A stretch of 64,000 nucleotides of DNA from Pseudoalteromonas sp. EB27 (GTDB taxonomy: Bacteria > Pseudomonadota > Gammaproteobacteria > Enterobacterales > Alteromonadaceae), in contig NZ_MTQD01000009.1 in NCBI RefSeq assembly GCF_001974875.1, forward strand, positions 62,001 to 126,000, given 5' to 3'. Below, in pieces: positions 1 through 10,700 of this stretch. The translations under genes were made by a program, and so were the position numbers. Below the pieces are notes generated by a model, which was given only the letters and a program-made list of their open reading frames with translations, ran no database searches and was not told the DNA's origin. Numbering within the stretch: position 1 is the first letter of the stretch; every line of letters begins with the position of its first letter.

Positions 1-662
1 GCATGTGGCCAATGCCAGATAAAATGGCATTAATGATGGAGCAAAAACAAGCGCATCCTAAATCAGGCGCTAATACAGCATGGGTGCCCTCCCCTACAGC
101 CGCTACCCTACATGCAATGCATTATCACGATATAAACGTATTTACTGAGCAGCAAAATATAGCTAAACGTACTATTGCTAGCCTTAATGACTTGCTTACA
201 CCGCCGCTAATGGCAGACCCTAAAACGCTTTCAAAAGAAGATATTCAAAGCGAACTTGAAAACAACGCACAAGGCATTTTAGGTTACGTTGTACGTTGGA
301 TTGATCAAGGCGTTGGCTGCTCAAAAGTACCCGACATTAACCATATTGGGCTAATGGAAGACAGAGCCACACTGCGTATTTCAAGCCAGCATATGGCTAA
401 TTGGTTACTAAATGGCGTGTGTTCGCAGGCGCAAATAAAATCAACAATGGCAAAAATGGCTAAAGTAGTTGATGGTCAAAACGAGCACGACACTGCGTAT
501 ACACCCATGGCAACAAATGAAGAAACATTGGTTAACAGCATTGCCTATCAAGCTGCACTTGCATTGATTTTAGAGGGCGTAACCCAACCGAGTGGTTACA
601 CTGAACCACTATTACATAGCTACCGTATAAAATATAAATCACAAAAAACGAATACGCTTTAA
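1..662 (+). CDS. glcB: malate synthase G, C-terminal part (cut by window edge)
   Basis: Condenses glyoxylate with acetyl-CoA to malate in the glyoxylate shunt; cytosolic. Only the last 220 or so residues are visible, against about 720 in the complete E. coli enzyme, and the reading frame continues beyond the left edge. The visible part carries the family hallmark around [20 protein letters not shown], the active-site cysteine in [10 protein letters not shown], and 14 residues later the catalytic aspartate of [10 protein letters not shown], the same spacing as Cys617-Asp631 of the E. coli enzyme. The product ends [16 protein letters not shown] hairpin terminator follows 30 bp after the stop, so this is the last gene of its unit. 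Identity is secure; regulation cannot be seen. Confidence 0.96.
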   Translation, partial: MWPMPDKMALMMEQKQAHPKSGANTAWVPSPTAATLHAMHYHDINVFTEQQNIAKRTIASLNDLLTPPLMADPKTLSKEDIQSELENNAQGILGYVVRWIDQGVGCSKVPDINHIGLMEDRATLRISSQHMANWLLNGVCSQAQIKSTMAKMAKVVDGQNEHDTAYTPMATNEETLVNSIAYQAALALILEGVTQPSGYTEPLLHSYRIKYKSQKTNTL

Positions 663-691
663 CCGCTTAACTAACGTTCAAATTAAGTACT

Positions 692-716
692 AAACCAGCT
701 TTAAGCTGGTTTTTTA
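692..716 (+). terminator. rho-independent terminator of malate synthase
   Basis: Ten-base arms AAACCAGCTT and AAGCTGGTTT around a single T, followed by more T residues. It sits 30 bp after the malate synthase stop. Confidence 0.85.
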
Positions 717-814
717 TCGCCTAAAATTAGAATAACAGCACTTTTAAGGCATTTTAAAAATATATATTAAAATAAGCATAATATGCATGAATACTTAACA
801 TTTATTCAAACGTA

Positions 815-850
815 AAAAAGCGCGTTTTGCTTATACAAAACACGCTTTTT
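815..850 (-). terminator. hairpin terminator of the YebC-family gene
   Basis: A 15-bp stem with one mismatch (815-829 with 836-850) has A-rich and T-rich outer ends, so it can terminate on both strands. It lies 22 bp beyond the stop of the minus-strand YebC-family gene. Confidence 0.8.
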
Positions 851-871
851 AAAGCTATTAGCGAATTAAAT

Positions 872-1597
872 CTAATTTTTTACAATGGCATTGTGATAAA
901 TATTTTGTACATCGTCACAATCTTCAAGCATATTTATAAACTTATCAAAGTTAGCAATAACTTCTTCGTCTTCAATTTCAATATTAACTTGAGGAATAAA
1001 CGTAATTTCGTCTACTTCAAAGTTAATGCCTTCAAATGCGTCTTCAAGGGCTGTTTTAGCTTTAAAGTATTCTGTTGGTGGTGCAAATACCGATATTTTA
1101 CCGTCCTCGGCTTCAACATCGCTTACATCAACATCAGCCATCATTAATGCTTCTAATACAACTTCGTCGTCATCACCGGCAAAGCCAAGTACTGCATAAT
1201 GATCAAACATATGCGCTACACAGCCAGGAGTACCAATTTTTGAGTCTGTTTTAGTAAACGGTAAGCGTACATCTTTAATAGTGCGGTTCGGATTGTCAGT
1301 TAAACAGTCAACAATAACCATGCAGTTACCAGGGCCATAGCCTTCGTAACGGGCAACAGAGTAATCTTCCCCTGCGCCACCTGCTGCTTTTTCAATTGCT
1401 TTATCGATAACGTGTGCGGGTACTTGGTCTTTTTTAGCTTTTTCGATTAGACGGCGTAGTGTTTGATTTACTTCGGGATCGGGATCGCCACTTTTTGCTG
1501 CAACGTAAATCTCTTTACCATATTTTGAGTTTACTTTTGTTTTTGCATTGGCTGTTTTGATCATAGAACTTTGACGAACTACAAATGCTCTGCCCAT
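872..1597 (-). CDS. YebC/PmpR family protein, YeeN type
   Basis: Member of the DUF28 (YebC/PmpR) family, whose members have been described as DNA-binding regulators and, for some bacterial and mitochondrial members, as translation factors acting at difficult peptide bonds. The 241-residue length fits. The N terminus starts MGRAF with a short non-canonical lead, as in E. coli YeeN, rather than the MAGHSKW start of true YebC. Family blocks are visible: [34 protein letters not shown] and LTDNPNRT. The C-terminal third is strongly acidic. The start codon is preceded by AGGGGC on the coding strand. It is monocistronic with its own terminator. The exact role in this organism is open. Confidence 0.9.
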   Translation of the reverse strand: MGRAFVVRQSSMIKTANAKTKVNSKYGKEIYVAAKSGDPDPEVNQTLRRLIEKAKKDQVPAHVIDKAIEKAAGGAGEDYSVARYEGYGPGNCMVIVDCLTDNPNRTIKDVRLPFTKTDSKIGTPGCVAHMFDHYAVLGFAGDDDEVVLEALMMADVDVSDVEAEDGKISVFAPPTEYFKAKTALEDAFEGINFEVDEITFIPQVNIEIEDEEVIANFDKFINMLEDCDDVQNIYHNAIVKN

Positions 1598-1730
1598 TTT
1601 GTGCCCCTAATGAATACGTTACGTTTTGCGGTATTTTACCAATTCAAAACGTATTGGGCTAGGAGCAAACGTTATTTTGTAATTTAAATAACGTAGCAGT
1701 TATTCTGAAATAAATTAAATAGCATGCTAT

Positions 1731-2348
1731 TTAACATAATTCTATTTTTTTAGAGTAACTGTCTACTAAAGTCACTAATTCTATAAAATCATGTAAAACG
1801 TAATCTGCCTGATCGGCGTAGGCTGGCGTTGACTCTGGAGCATATAAACACGCGCGCATATTTGCATTGTGCGCTGCTTGAATATCGTAAAGGTAATCGC
1901 CTACATAAAGTAAATTTCTGGCGTTAATGTTCCAAAGTGTAGCAATGGCATTTAGAGCGCTGGGATCTGGTTTTGCTGGTGCATCGCTTCGCGTTAAAAC
2001 CGTGCTGATAGGGAGTGGATTATTTTGTAATTTAATTGCCGCTGCTTTATCAAAATTACGAGTAACAATTGCCATCGGAATATTTTTAGACTTTAAAGCA
2101 TGAATAGCTTCACTCACACCGGGTAAAATACTGGCGTGCTGTGCGTCTATTAATTCGTGTTGGTGAACTATATTCATTGCCTCTTCACGCATATACGGTG
2201 AGGGCAACTGAGCAATGTAATCGAGTAAGTCTTGCTCGCAAGGGCAACCTATTTGGGCCTTTATTAATGCAAAATCTAATTCTGATGAAACTAATGTTCC
2301 ATCTAAATCAAAAATCACTCCAAAAATAGCCTCAACCTGAGTAGTCAT
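1731..2348 (-). CDS. HAD-superfamily phosphatase, Gph-like
   Basis: Small-molecule phosphatase of the haloacid dehalogenase superfamily, 205 residues. Motif I is FDLDGTLV with the nucleophile Asp14 and acid/base Asp16, motif II is the threonine of IVTRN, motif III the lysine of AKPDP, and motif IV the aspartates of VGDYLYDI. A helical cap domain lies between motifs I and II, as in phosphoglycolate phosphatase and pyrophosphatase-type subfamilies. Substrate cannot be assigned from sequence. It stands alone, with 130 bp to the downstream end of the neighbouring YebC-type start region. Confidence 0.85.
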   Translation of the reverse strand: MTTQVEAIFGVIFDLDGTLVSSELDFALIKAQIGCPCEQDLLDYIAQLPSPYMREEAMNIVHQHELIDAQHASILPGVSEAIHALKSKNIPMAIVTRNFDKAAAIKLQNNPLPISTVLTRSDAPAKPDPSALNAIATLWNINARNLLYVGDYLYDIQAAHNANMRACLYAPESTPAYADQADYVLHDFIELVTLVDSYSKKIELC

Positions 2349-2666
2349 ATCATTCCCTGAATTTAGTTATTACTAAATGAAATTTAAACATAAAATTCTC
2401 TACTGCTTATGCCCTTGGCCGGTAAATACAAAGGGATAAATGAAACTAACTATATTTAAATATTAATACGCACCATTATCAATCTATTGATAACAAAGTA
2501 ATTTAAGTGCTTGATATATCATGCGCAAAAAAAGGTAAATATACAAATTGAACTAACAAATTTTACGTAAATTTACAAATAACAGATCAAACATGAACGC
2601 AGTTTAAACGTATGAAGAAAACGCGCACATTAACTGCAGTGCGCGTCGGTTGGGAAGTTTTAAATA
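2349..2666. other. intergenic region, no gene seen
   Basis: AT-rich spacer of 318 bp between two minus-strand genes. It holds the terminator of the upstream M1 peptidase unit (2621-2646) and presumably the promoter of the HAD gene. No further coding signal was found. Confidence 0.6.
2616..2646 (-). terminator. terminator of the M1 peptidase/DUF6702 unit
   Basis: Perfect 8-bp stem ACGCGCAC/GTGCGCGT (2621-2628 with 2639-2646). On the minus strand it is followed by TTTTC. It is 20 bp beyond the DUF6702 stop. Confidence 0.75.
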
Positions 2667-3161
2667 TTAATTTTGCTCAAAGCGGGCTTCGAGCCAAGTA
2701 TCATCTTGAGCAAAGTTTAAAGTTTTGATCTTACCTTTGCCCTCAACGTTTACCATATTTACCTGAGATGGCCATAAATCACGAAGCGCGCCATTGCTCA
2801 TTTTAATTCCTTCAATGTCTTCAGGAATTGGTGCTTCTTGGTAAACCCAAAAAAACTTACCATCAACTTGTGCTCCCACAAAGCTAAGTGGTAAAGGTTC
2901 ACCACTTAACGTTTGTAGAGCAACATGCGATTCAACATACTTAGCAAAACGTTGTTGGTCGGCTTTATTACTAATAATATCAATTTTGCCTTTAAACAAT
3001 GTTCCTACGGCGTGTTCGGTATCATGTAAATAAAAGCGATGCATTAATTCAACATTATGCGTTCGTTTATTAAAAAGCACGGTTGTAACTGACGACTTTA
3101 GTTGATGCGCCATACTTGGCGCAGCAACTAAAAGGCAAACAATAATAAGCAAAAAGCGCAT
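2667..3161 (-). CDS. DUF6702-like exported protein
   Basis: A 164-residue protein of unknown function resembling the DUF6702 family. The N terminus MRFLLIIVCLLVAAPSMAHQ is a clear signal peptide with cleavage expected after SMA, so the product is probably periplasmic. The rest is beta-rich, with the recurring block RFYLHDTEHAVG and a conserved-looking WVYQEAPIPED. Its start codon overlaps the stop of the M1 peptidase by one base (TAATG), indicating translational coupling. Genes of this kind are often paired with M1 peptidases in marine bacteria, so a role as partner or accessory protein is plausible but inferred. Confidence 0.7.
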   Translation of the reverse strand: MRFLLIIVCLLVAAPSMAHQLKSSVTTVLFNKRTHNVELMHRFYLHDTEHAVGTLFKGKIDIISNKADQQRFAKYVESHVALQTLSGEPLPLSFVGAQVDGKFFWVYQEAPIPEDIEGIKMSNGALRDLWPSQVNMVNVEGKGKIKTLNFAQDDTWLEARFEQN

Positions 3162-5608
3162 TATTGCTGCTCCTCACCGTCATCCTTTTCGTCTTTTTTC
3201 TCATCAGTTTTAAGCTCAGTTTTAATATCTTGCATGATATCGCGACTTACTTTAGCTTTACTCTTTTCCTTTTTAAACACTTCAATACGTGAAGGAATAA
3301 TACGACGAGGGTAGTTATTGTTTTCAACATCTACGTCAGCTGTTTCCCAGCCTGGATCGACAGTAACTGATACAAGCGGTTTGTTTTTATCGGTAACAAT
3401 CAGCTTTTGTACGTTTTTATAGTTACGACGCCAAATTTCAGCAGGAATATAGCGCTCTTCTTTAGTGCCATCTTCATAAGTTAGCTCTAATAAAATAGGC
3501 ATTACCAAACCACCAAGGTTTGAAAATTCCATAACGTAATAGTTTTTATCTTCTTCTAAAGCACGCTCAAGCGTTTTACGCTCCCACGGCTCTAAGCCTT
3601 TTAAAAACTTGTTGTACGAGTTACGTTCTTTATTGGTAACAGTAAAGCGGTCGTTTTCGTCATAAAAGTCGGTAACATCAGTATTTTGCTCAACCCATGT
3701 TTTTTTACCTTCAGCACGGTTACGCTCAACAAATAATGAAGTAGGTTTGTCTGCTTCAATATCACGTAAACGGCTGTAATCAATATCAGGGTTTTTAGTA
3801 TCTAAACGTAGTTGATATACTTTATCTACAGAGATATCTACATGATCGGTTGTGTAAAACCAGCCACGCCAAAACCAATCTAAATCAACACCAGAGGCTT
3901 CTTCCATTGTACGGAAAAAATCAGCTGGAGTAGGGCGCTTGTATTTCCAGCGCTGAGCATACTCTTTAAAAGCAAAGTCGAATAAGTCACGACCTAAAAT
4001 AACTTCACGTAAAATATTAAGTGCCGCTGCAGGTTTAGTATAAGCATTAGGCCCTAAACGTAGTACGCTGTCTGACTGAGTCATAACAGGTACTTGGTTT
4101 TCAGACTTCATGTAGCTCACTATATCGCGAGGCTCAACACCCCAAGGAATAGTTGGATCCCATTCACGACCAGCAACGCCATCTAAAAAGCTGTTTAAGC
4201 CTTCATCCATCCACGTCCATTGGCGCTCATCTGAGTTAACAATCATTGGAAAGTAAATATGACCCACTTCATGAATAACTACGCCAAGTAAAAAGCGCTT
4301 TTCAGCTTGAGAATAAGTACGTGTACCATCATCTTGTAACTTAGTACGCGGGCCGTTAAAGGTAATCATTGGGTATTCCATACCGCCAACAGGGCCATTT
4401 ACCGATTGCGCAGTTGGGTATGGGTAGTCAAAAGAATACTTAGAGTACACTTCCATTGTGTGTACTACAGCTTCAGTTGAGTACTTCTCCCATAAGTCGC
4501 CACCTTCTTTAGGGAAGAACGACATTGCCATAACTAAAGGCTGAACGTCACCACCTTGCTGATAACCTTTTGCATCCCACATAAACTTACGAGACGACGC
4601 CCAAGCAAAGTCACGTACGTTTTGCGCTTTAAAGTGCCACGTTTTAGTTTTGTCGGTGCCTTCTTTTTCGTTTTCTAGCGCTTCTTCTGCGTTAACAATA
4701 AACACAGGACGCTTAGATGTTTCGGCTTGCTTTAAACGTTTGCGCTGCGTACTTGTAAGTACTTTGCTCGCGTTATCAAGTTTACCTGTTGCTGATACAA
4801 TGTGATCTGCCGGAACAGTAATCTCTACATCGTAATCACCAAACTCAAGCGTAAATTCACCAGAACCTAAAAATGGTTTGTTTGTCCATGCTTCATAATC
4901 AGTATAAGCCGCTAAACGAGGAAACCACTGAGCAATTAAGAATATGTCGTTGCCGTCTTCTTCAAAGTGCTCGTAACCAGAACGTGCACCCACAGCATCT
5001 TCTTCAACAATGTTGAAGGCAAAGTTCATGCTAAATTCTACTTCTTTACCTGGTTTTAATGGCTCGTTTAAATCAATGCGCATTAAGGTATCAACTACAG
5101 TTACGCGTAGTTCTTTACCATCGTCATCTTTTACGCCACTAATTGTATAACCCAGTTCGTTGTCGCTCATAAATTGCTGGCGACGTAATTCGCCTAAACT
5201 TAATTTAGCGGGCTTTTGAGCTGGTAAGCTTTCTAAAGTGCTTTTAAACGTTTTAGTTGTTTCGGCAATAGAGTCACTTTTAAAAATATTTTGATCTAAC
5301 TGTAACCATAAATATTTAAGCGTATGCGGTGAGTTATTTTTATATTCAATGCTTTGGCTACCGGTAATGCGGTGCTTTTTTTCATCTAGCTTCACATCGA
5401 TATCGTAATTTACACGTTGCTGCCAGTATTTTTCACCTGGTTCGCCAGCGGCACTACGATATACATTGGGTGTAGGAAGTGCTTCGTCTAATTGACGAAA
5501 CTTATCAACGTAAGAACCTTTTGTTTGCTCAACTGAAGACGCAATAGCTGCACTCGATATTGCCAACGGCAATACAAAAGCACTTAGCGTAAGACCTATT
5601 TTTTTCAT
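3161..5608 (-). CDS. exported M1-family metallopeptidase
   Basis: Zinc aminopeptidase-like protein of the M1 (gluzincin) family, 815 residues. The zinc site is HEVGH at residues 446-450 with the third ligand Glu469 eighteen residues further on (WMDEG). The upstream GGMEYP is the local version of the GAMEN substrate-binding motif. The N-terminal MKKIGLTLSAFVLPLAISSAAIAS is a signal peptide. I chose this ATG rather than one 17 codons earlier because a Shine-Dalgarno AGGA lies at the right distance and the signal peptide then starts normally. The C-terminal tail is highly charged (rich in K, E and D). It is followed by the coupled DUF6702 gene. Confidence 0.88.
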   Translation of the reverse strand: MKKIGLTLSAFVLPLAISSAAIASSVEQTKGSYVDKFRQLDEALPTPNVYRSAAGEPGEKYWQQRVNYDIDVKLDEKKHRITGSQSIEYKNNSPHTLKYLWLQLDQNIFKSDSIAETTKTFKSTLESLPAQKPAKLSLGELRRQQFMSDNELGYTISGVKDDDGKELRVTVVDTLMRIDLNEPLKPGKEVEFSMNFAFNIVEEDAVGARSGYEHFEEDGNDIFLIAQWFPRLAAYTDYEAWTNKPFLGSGEFTLEFGDYDVEITVPADHIVSATGKLDNASKVLTSTQRKRLKQAETSKRPVFIVNAEEALENEKEGTDKTKTWHFKAQNVRDFAWASSRKFMWDAKGYQQGGDVQPLVMAMSFFPKEGGDLWEKYSTEAVVHTMEVYSKYSFDYPYPTAQSVNGPVGGMEYPMITFNGPRTKLQDDGTRTYSQAEKRFLLGVVIHEVGHIYFPMIVNSDERQWTWMDEGLNSFLDGVAGREWDPTIPWGVEPRDIVSYMKSENQVPVMTQSDSVLRLGPNAYTKPAAALNILREVILGRDLFDFAFKEYAQRWKYKRPTPADFFRTMEEASGVDLDWFWRGWFYTTDHVDISVDKVYQLRLDTKNPDIDYSRLRDIEADKPTSLFVERNRAEGKKTWVEQNTDVTDFYDENDRFTVTNKERNSYNKFLKGLEPWERKTLERALEEDKNYYVMEFSNLGGLVMPILLELTYEDGTKEERYIPAEIWRRNYKNVQKLIVTDKNKPLVSVTVDPGWETADVDVENNNYPRRIIPSRIEVFKKEKSKAKVSRDIMQDIKTELKTDEKKDEKDDGEEQQ

Positions 5609-5766
5609 TGTTAGTCCTAATATAATTTTGTGAGCGTACTTTGACAAATATACCAGCAAGCTTCAATAAATTAGCGACCAAATACCGTATTTTTAGGGTG
5701 ATGTTCACTTAGTTTTTTAGATTAAAAAATATAAATATTTTGTAACAAAATACGAATGGATAAAAC

Positions 5767-5783
5767 TGTAAAGGGGGTTTACA
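5767..5783. promoter_or_regulatory. dyad TGTAAA-N5-TTTACA
   Basis: Perfect 6-bp arms around GGGGG in the upstream region of the M1 peptidase. Near-identical dyads occur at 7320, 14519 and 18331. It resembles a TyrR box, but that has a 6-base spacer. A regulatory role is only a possibility. Confidence 0.3.
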
Positions 5784-6032
5784 AAATTGAGTTTTAATAA
5801 TGGTTTTGTTCGGATAAATACAAAGTCCCAGAACTTAAAAAATATCATTCATTTTATATATATTGCTGAAAAAGTATTGCTTTGGTATTACCAGGTAATC
5901 CATTAGTCTTATCTATAAGTATTACTAATTCATAACAAGTAAAATGGCCTAAAAGCCCTTTCTACTGAACAAAAATACAGTGAAAACGAGTAAATAATTG
6001 GCTCAAATATTGCCGAACTTCATTAATATTCG

Positions 6033-6058
6033 CTATTTGTACGATAAGTGACAAATAG
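6033..6058. promoter_or_regulatory. inverted repeat, possible operator
   Basis: Arms CTATTTGT and ACAAATAG separated by 10 bases, located 129 bp before the start at 6187. It has the geometry of a dimeric regulator site, but there is no further support. Confidence 0.3.
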
Positions 6059-6186
6059 TGCAATTTTAGGTTGATCTTTAGTGCTGTTTATATTTAAAAT
6101 CGCCAACCTTTTTATTTGAGGCAAATAAATTCGTCACATTTATCCTCAAATTAATATCGATTACTAGCAAGAAATGCGGTGGGCTT

Positions 6187-6423
6187 ATGGATTTTTACAT
6201 CCTTAAAAAACAACAAGAACTAATTGCTGTTCCAGCAAGTGAGAATAACTGTAAACAGTATCTCGATTCGGGTTATTTTTATATCGATAAAGTAGCAGCG
6301 TGCAACGAAACAAATGCATTAAAGGCGCTACACGCAAAACAAACTAAAACGTTAAAAATTCCATTGTTAATGGCACTTTTAGCATTACCGGTTGTTTTTT
6401 CAGCGTGGTACAGTTTAACCTAA
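6187..6423 (+). CDS. small hypothetical membrane protein
   Basis: A 78-residue protein I do not recognise. It has a hydrophilic N-terminal half with two cysteines (residues 22 and 39) and one C-terminal transmembrane segment (about residues 58-76, LLMALLALPVVFSAWYSL) after a basic stretch KQTKTLK. That suggests an inner-membrane protein with its bulk in the cytosol. Only a weak ribosome-binding site (GGTGGG) precedes the ATG. It lies 78 bp upstream of sbcD in the same direction and may share its transcript. Confidence 0.55.
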   Translation: MDFYILKKQQELIAVPASENNCKQYLDSGYFYIDKVAACNETNALKALHAKQTKTLKIPLLMALLALPVVFSAWYSLT

Positions 6424-6501
6424 CGTAATGCACGGCTTAGGCTTGCATCTTTAACAGCCTTGGGTATATTGGCGCTCTTACGGTTTTATTAAGAGCGCGA
6501 C

Positions 6502-7749
6502 ATGAAAGTCCTCCACACCTCAGATTGGCACCTTGGCCAACAATTTTACGAACACGATCGCCGTGTTGAACATCAAGCTTTTTTTACATGGTTATTAGCC
6601 ACTCTTGTTGATCAACAAATAGACTTACTTTTAGTTGCTGGCGACATTTATCATACAGCGACGCCAAGCGCTAGCGCCGAAAATCAGCTTTATCAATTTA
6701 TTAAAGACGCCAAAAAAGCATGCCCACTATTACACGTAGTGATCATTGCGGGTAACCACGACTCTGCAAATCGTATTTTGGCAGCTCAGCCATTACTTGC
6801 ACAGTTTGATACTCACGTAGTAGGGCGCTTTGATGTCGCAACACCCGACGAAACTGTTATTACCATAAATACCAATGGCAAACGCGCTGTAATCGTCGCT
6901 ATGCCATTTATACGCGCTAGCGATGTAAGTTTACTTAGCCAAACCGAAAGTGGCCCTAGTTATGCTCAAGGCGTTTCAAAAGCTTACGAACTTGCACTAA
7001 AGCAAGCTACTAATATAAACGAGCAAAACTCACCATTAATAGTTATGGGGCATTTACACGCAAAGGGCGGGGACATTTCAAGTGATTCTGAGCGTAACTT
7101 AGTAATAGGTGGTGAAGAGTCTATTTCAGCTAATGTATTCGGTAAACAAGCCAACTACGTCGCCCTTGGGCATTTACACAAAGCGCAACAAGTCGCTAAA
7201 AGTGATGTTATTCGATACAGCGGCACACCTATCCCTATGTCGTTTTCAGAACGTAACTACACGCACCAAGTAAATATTGTTGAGTTTATTATTGATGAAA
7301 AACAACATATTAGTACAACTGTAAACCCCCTTTACATTCCGCGCTCTGCCGATGTAATTATTTTACCAAAAGGGGAATGTGTACCATTAAGCGAACTATG
7401 CGAGCAAATTAAAGCGCTCGATACATCACAAAATATAATAGCGCCTTATTTACGTGTAAAGCTTAAATCAAGTGATACCGATACCACCTTCAGAGAACAA
7501 ATAGAACAAGCACTTGAAGGCAAGCATATTAAATTTTGTGGTATTGAACGTGTACGTGAACAATCGACTCAAAATGACGATAACACCGTATTTGAAGATT
7601 TAAGCGAAGTTGAAATGCTCAACCCGCTTAACTTATTAGAACAAGCATTCGCAAACGATAAAGACATGGCAGGGCAAAGTGTACCCGATGAGCTAAAAGC
7701 ACTTTTAAGTGATGTGATAAACGAGCTTACGGAGCAAGAACAACTATGA
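6502..7749 (+). CDS. sbcD: exonuclease SbcCD, nuclease subunit SbcD
   Basis: Mre11-type Mn-dependent nuclease subunit of SbcCD, which cleaves DNA hairpins and protein-blocked ends during replication and repair. All phosphoesterase motifs are present: D8-W-H10, GD48, the catalytic GNH86D, GH184LH and GH224LH. At 415 residues it matches the family. The C-terminal part corresponds to the capping domain and the SbcC-binding tail. The stop overlaps the sbcC start by four bases (ATGA), so the subunits are translationally coupled. A TGTAAACCCCCTTTACA dyad happens to lie within the coding region at 7320. Confidence 0.96.
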   Translation: MKVLHTSDWHLGQQFYEHDRRVEHQAFFTWLLATLVDQQIDLLLVAGDIYHTATPSASAENQLYQFIKDAKKACPLLHVVIIAGNHDSANRILAAQPLLAQFDTHVVGRFDVATPDETVITINTNGKRAVIVAMPFIRASDVSLLSQTESGPSYAQGVSKAYELALKQATNINEQNSPLIVMGHLHAKGGDISSDSERNLVIGGEESISANVFGKQANYVALGHLHKAQQVAKSDVIRYSGTPIPMSFSERNYTHQVNIVEFIIDEKQHISTTVNPLYIPRSADVIILPKGECVPLSELCEQIKALDTSQNIIAPYLRVKLKSSDTDTTFREQIEQALEGKHIKFCGIERVREQSTQNDDNTVFEDLSEVEMLNPLNLLEQAFANDKDMAGQSVPDELKALLSDVINELTEQEQL

Positions 7750-10700
7750 AAATAACCGCAGTTCGTATTCATAATTTAGCTTCAATAGTTGACGCTGAAA
7801 TAGACTTTACTAAAGCCCCATTAAAAGATGCAGGATTGTTTGCCATCACAGGCGATACCGGCGCTGGGAAAAGTACCTTTTTAGATGCTATTTGTTTAGC
7901 CCTTTATACAAAAACAGCGAGGCTACGCGGCGATAAAGGTAACTTAATTGAGTTTAACGGCGACAGCATTAAGCTAAATGATGCGCGAAACTTACTACGC
8001 AGAGGCACATGGGAAGGCTACGCCGAGGTCGATTTTTTAGGGCAAGATAAACAGCTTTATCGCGCGCGCTATACAGTTTCACGCACTCATAAAAAAGTAA
8101 CAGGCAAACTTAAAGTAGCAGAGCACACATTAGTTACTCTACCAGACGAAACTTTAATAGCTGACAAAAGCCACACAATAAAAGAAGTCGAGAGTAAAAT
8201 AGGGCTTAACTTTGAGCAGTTCTCCCGAGCCGTACTTTTAGCGCAACATGAGTTTGCTGCGTTTTTAAAAGCCACTGGCGATGAGCGAGCGCAACTTTTA
8301 GAGTGCTTAACAGGTACCGATAAATTTAGCCGTATTGGCGTGCGTATTTTTGAGCGCCATAAAGAGCAAGTAGCAAAGCTTGAAGCGCTTAAAGCAGGCC
8401 TTGAAAGCTATACTTTGTTAACCCCAGAAGAACTTGAGCTACAACAAACCAAGTTAACCGATTTAAAAGCGCAAACCGAACACACTAAAAAAGAGCTAAC
8501 CAAAACCGAAAAAGCACTTAACTGGTATCAGCAAGCTACAGTGCTTGAGCAAAACTTACTGCAAGCACAGCAAACCCAGCAACATGCAAGCTCAGCGCTT
8601 GAAAGTATCGTTGAGCAAAGCGAGCAGGCAAAACAAGCTAAACAAGCGCTTGAAATTAAAGATAACCGCAGCCGTTTTCATTTGTTAACCGATCAAAATA
8701 CGGCTTTGGATCAGCAAATAACATCGCTTAAAAGTGTTGATCATTTAGCGGTAATTAACGAGCGTAATACCGCGCTTACTAAGCATACCGAGCTGCTTAA
8801 TAACGCCAATGAGCAAAAACAAAATGCAGCGCCCGTCATAGCTAAAGCGCGAGAGCTCGACAGTAACATTGCCTTACAAACTCAAGCTGTAAAAGGCACT
8901 GAGTCACAAATAACCAAAGAGCAATCTCAGTTTGATAAGCTCGCACAGCAGCTTAAACAAAGCAATAGTGAGCTTGAATTTGCTAATACCGACTCAACTA
9001 AAAGCCAGCAATGGCTTAATGAGCATGCACAGCTGCACGTTTTAGCAAAAGACTGGAGCTACTATCAGCAAAGCTTTAATACCTACTTAAATGCACAGCA
9101 GCAATTAATTGCAAACGCTGCGCAAAGCCAAACACTTAATAGCGAGCTTGCAAATCAGAGCGATCTTTTAAATACGCAAAATAATAAAGTGCAGCAGAGC
9201 GAGGTGGCACTTAGTGGTGAGCAATCAACTTTACAGGCATTAAATACTCAGCTTAATGAATTTAATGCAGAGCACTGCGACGCGCAGTTAAAAAGTATTG
9301 ATTACTTAAAAGAGCAGCGCGAGCGTTACGGGCAATTTAACGCAGAACTAAAGCAAAGCACTCAACGCCAACAAGTACTTAATCGGCAATTAAATGAAAG
9401 TCAGCAAGCCCATGCTTTACTCAATCAGCATTTAATAACCAGCGAGCAAGCGCTTAAAAGTAGCGAGTACGCACTTAACCAAGCGCGTTTAAGAGCCAGC
9501 GAAAACGTAGAGCATTTACGCACTGAGCTACGCCCTAATGAGCCTTGTTTAGTGTGCGGCGCAACCGAGCACCCGTATGCGGTAAATCAAAATCAGCAAT
9601 TAAATAACTTAATTACTGATTTTGAAAATGCTTTTAATATAGCTAAAAAGCAATTTGATCATGCACAAAGCGAGCTGCATAAGCATCAAACTCAACATGC
9701 CGTATTAACTGCTGAACACGGACAACTTGAGCAAATAATACAAGCGGCAAAAGCTAAACAGCTCGACATTAAAAATACCATGCAAGGTGCACGCACTGAG
9801 CTTAACGACTTAACGCCTGATCAGCTTGGAGTAACTTATAAGCAGTTAACGGAGCAAAAAGCGCAATACTTTGAGCAACAAAAACGTCAACGTACACTGC
9901 AAACTAAAGTAAATGAGCTACAAGCAGCACTTAAAGCCGAGCAGCAAGTACAGCAGCAACTTAGTAACAAACACCTTGAGCTTACACATCAGCAAAACCA
10001 GTTAACGAGTAAGCATAGCGAGCTTAGTGCGCAAATTAACGAGCTCGGTACAACGCTCAATAGCCAATTTGAAAACAGTGATTTTTGGCAGCAACTACAG
10101 GCCAATACACTTGAACTTACGCAGCTGCACGAGCTGGTTACGCTGTATCAGCAAACTCAAACTCAACTTGAGCAAAGCCAAAAACGTCAAGACTCAGCTA
10201 ATGAGCAAATAAAGCAGCTCACCCCGCTTATAAGTAACAACGAGCAATCGTTAAAAGCACTTAATGAAGAGCTTATAAAAGCTAAAGAGCTATTAAACGC
10301 TACGCAAAGTGAGCGCTTAGTTTTATTTAATAACGAGCAAATAAGTGCAGACGACTACCAAGCAAAACTCACAAGTGCACAAGAGCAAATGCAATCGCAG
10401 GTTCAAGCGAGTCAAAAAGCCTATGACGACGCGATAAAACAACGAGATGAGCACGCTATAACGCTTAAAAATGTTGAGCAACGCTTACTTGAAAACAGCC
10501 AAGAACTAGCAACGCTTGAGGAACGTTATAACCAGTGGTTTACTGACTTTAAAGCGCAATACAGTAATGCAACGCATGAACAGGTCAAAATTTTACTAAC
10601 ACTTAGTAGCGAGACTATTAAAGCGCATTTAAACCAGCACGAGCAGTTAACTCAAGCGCTGACAGATGCAAATGCCGCATTAAAACAGCAGCAACTTACG

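Larger units (their letters stand above)
5609..6186. other. long divergent intergenic region
   Basis: This 578-bp AT-rich spacer separates the minus-strand peptidase from the plus-strand small membrane protein. It contains a 17-bp dyad TGTAAAGGGGGTTTACA at 5767-5783 and an 8-bp-arm inverted repeat at 6033-6058. No convincing gene or RNA was recognised. Confidence 0.6.

Noticed and set aside
827..1147. Plus-strand reading frame inside the YebC-family gene
   Set aside because: Antisense shadow of a well-supported gene, with biased AT-rich composition and no homology.
5767..5783. TyrR operator
   Set aside because: The spacer is 5 bases rather than 6, and a near-identical site lies inside sbcD, so assignment to TyrR is not justified.
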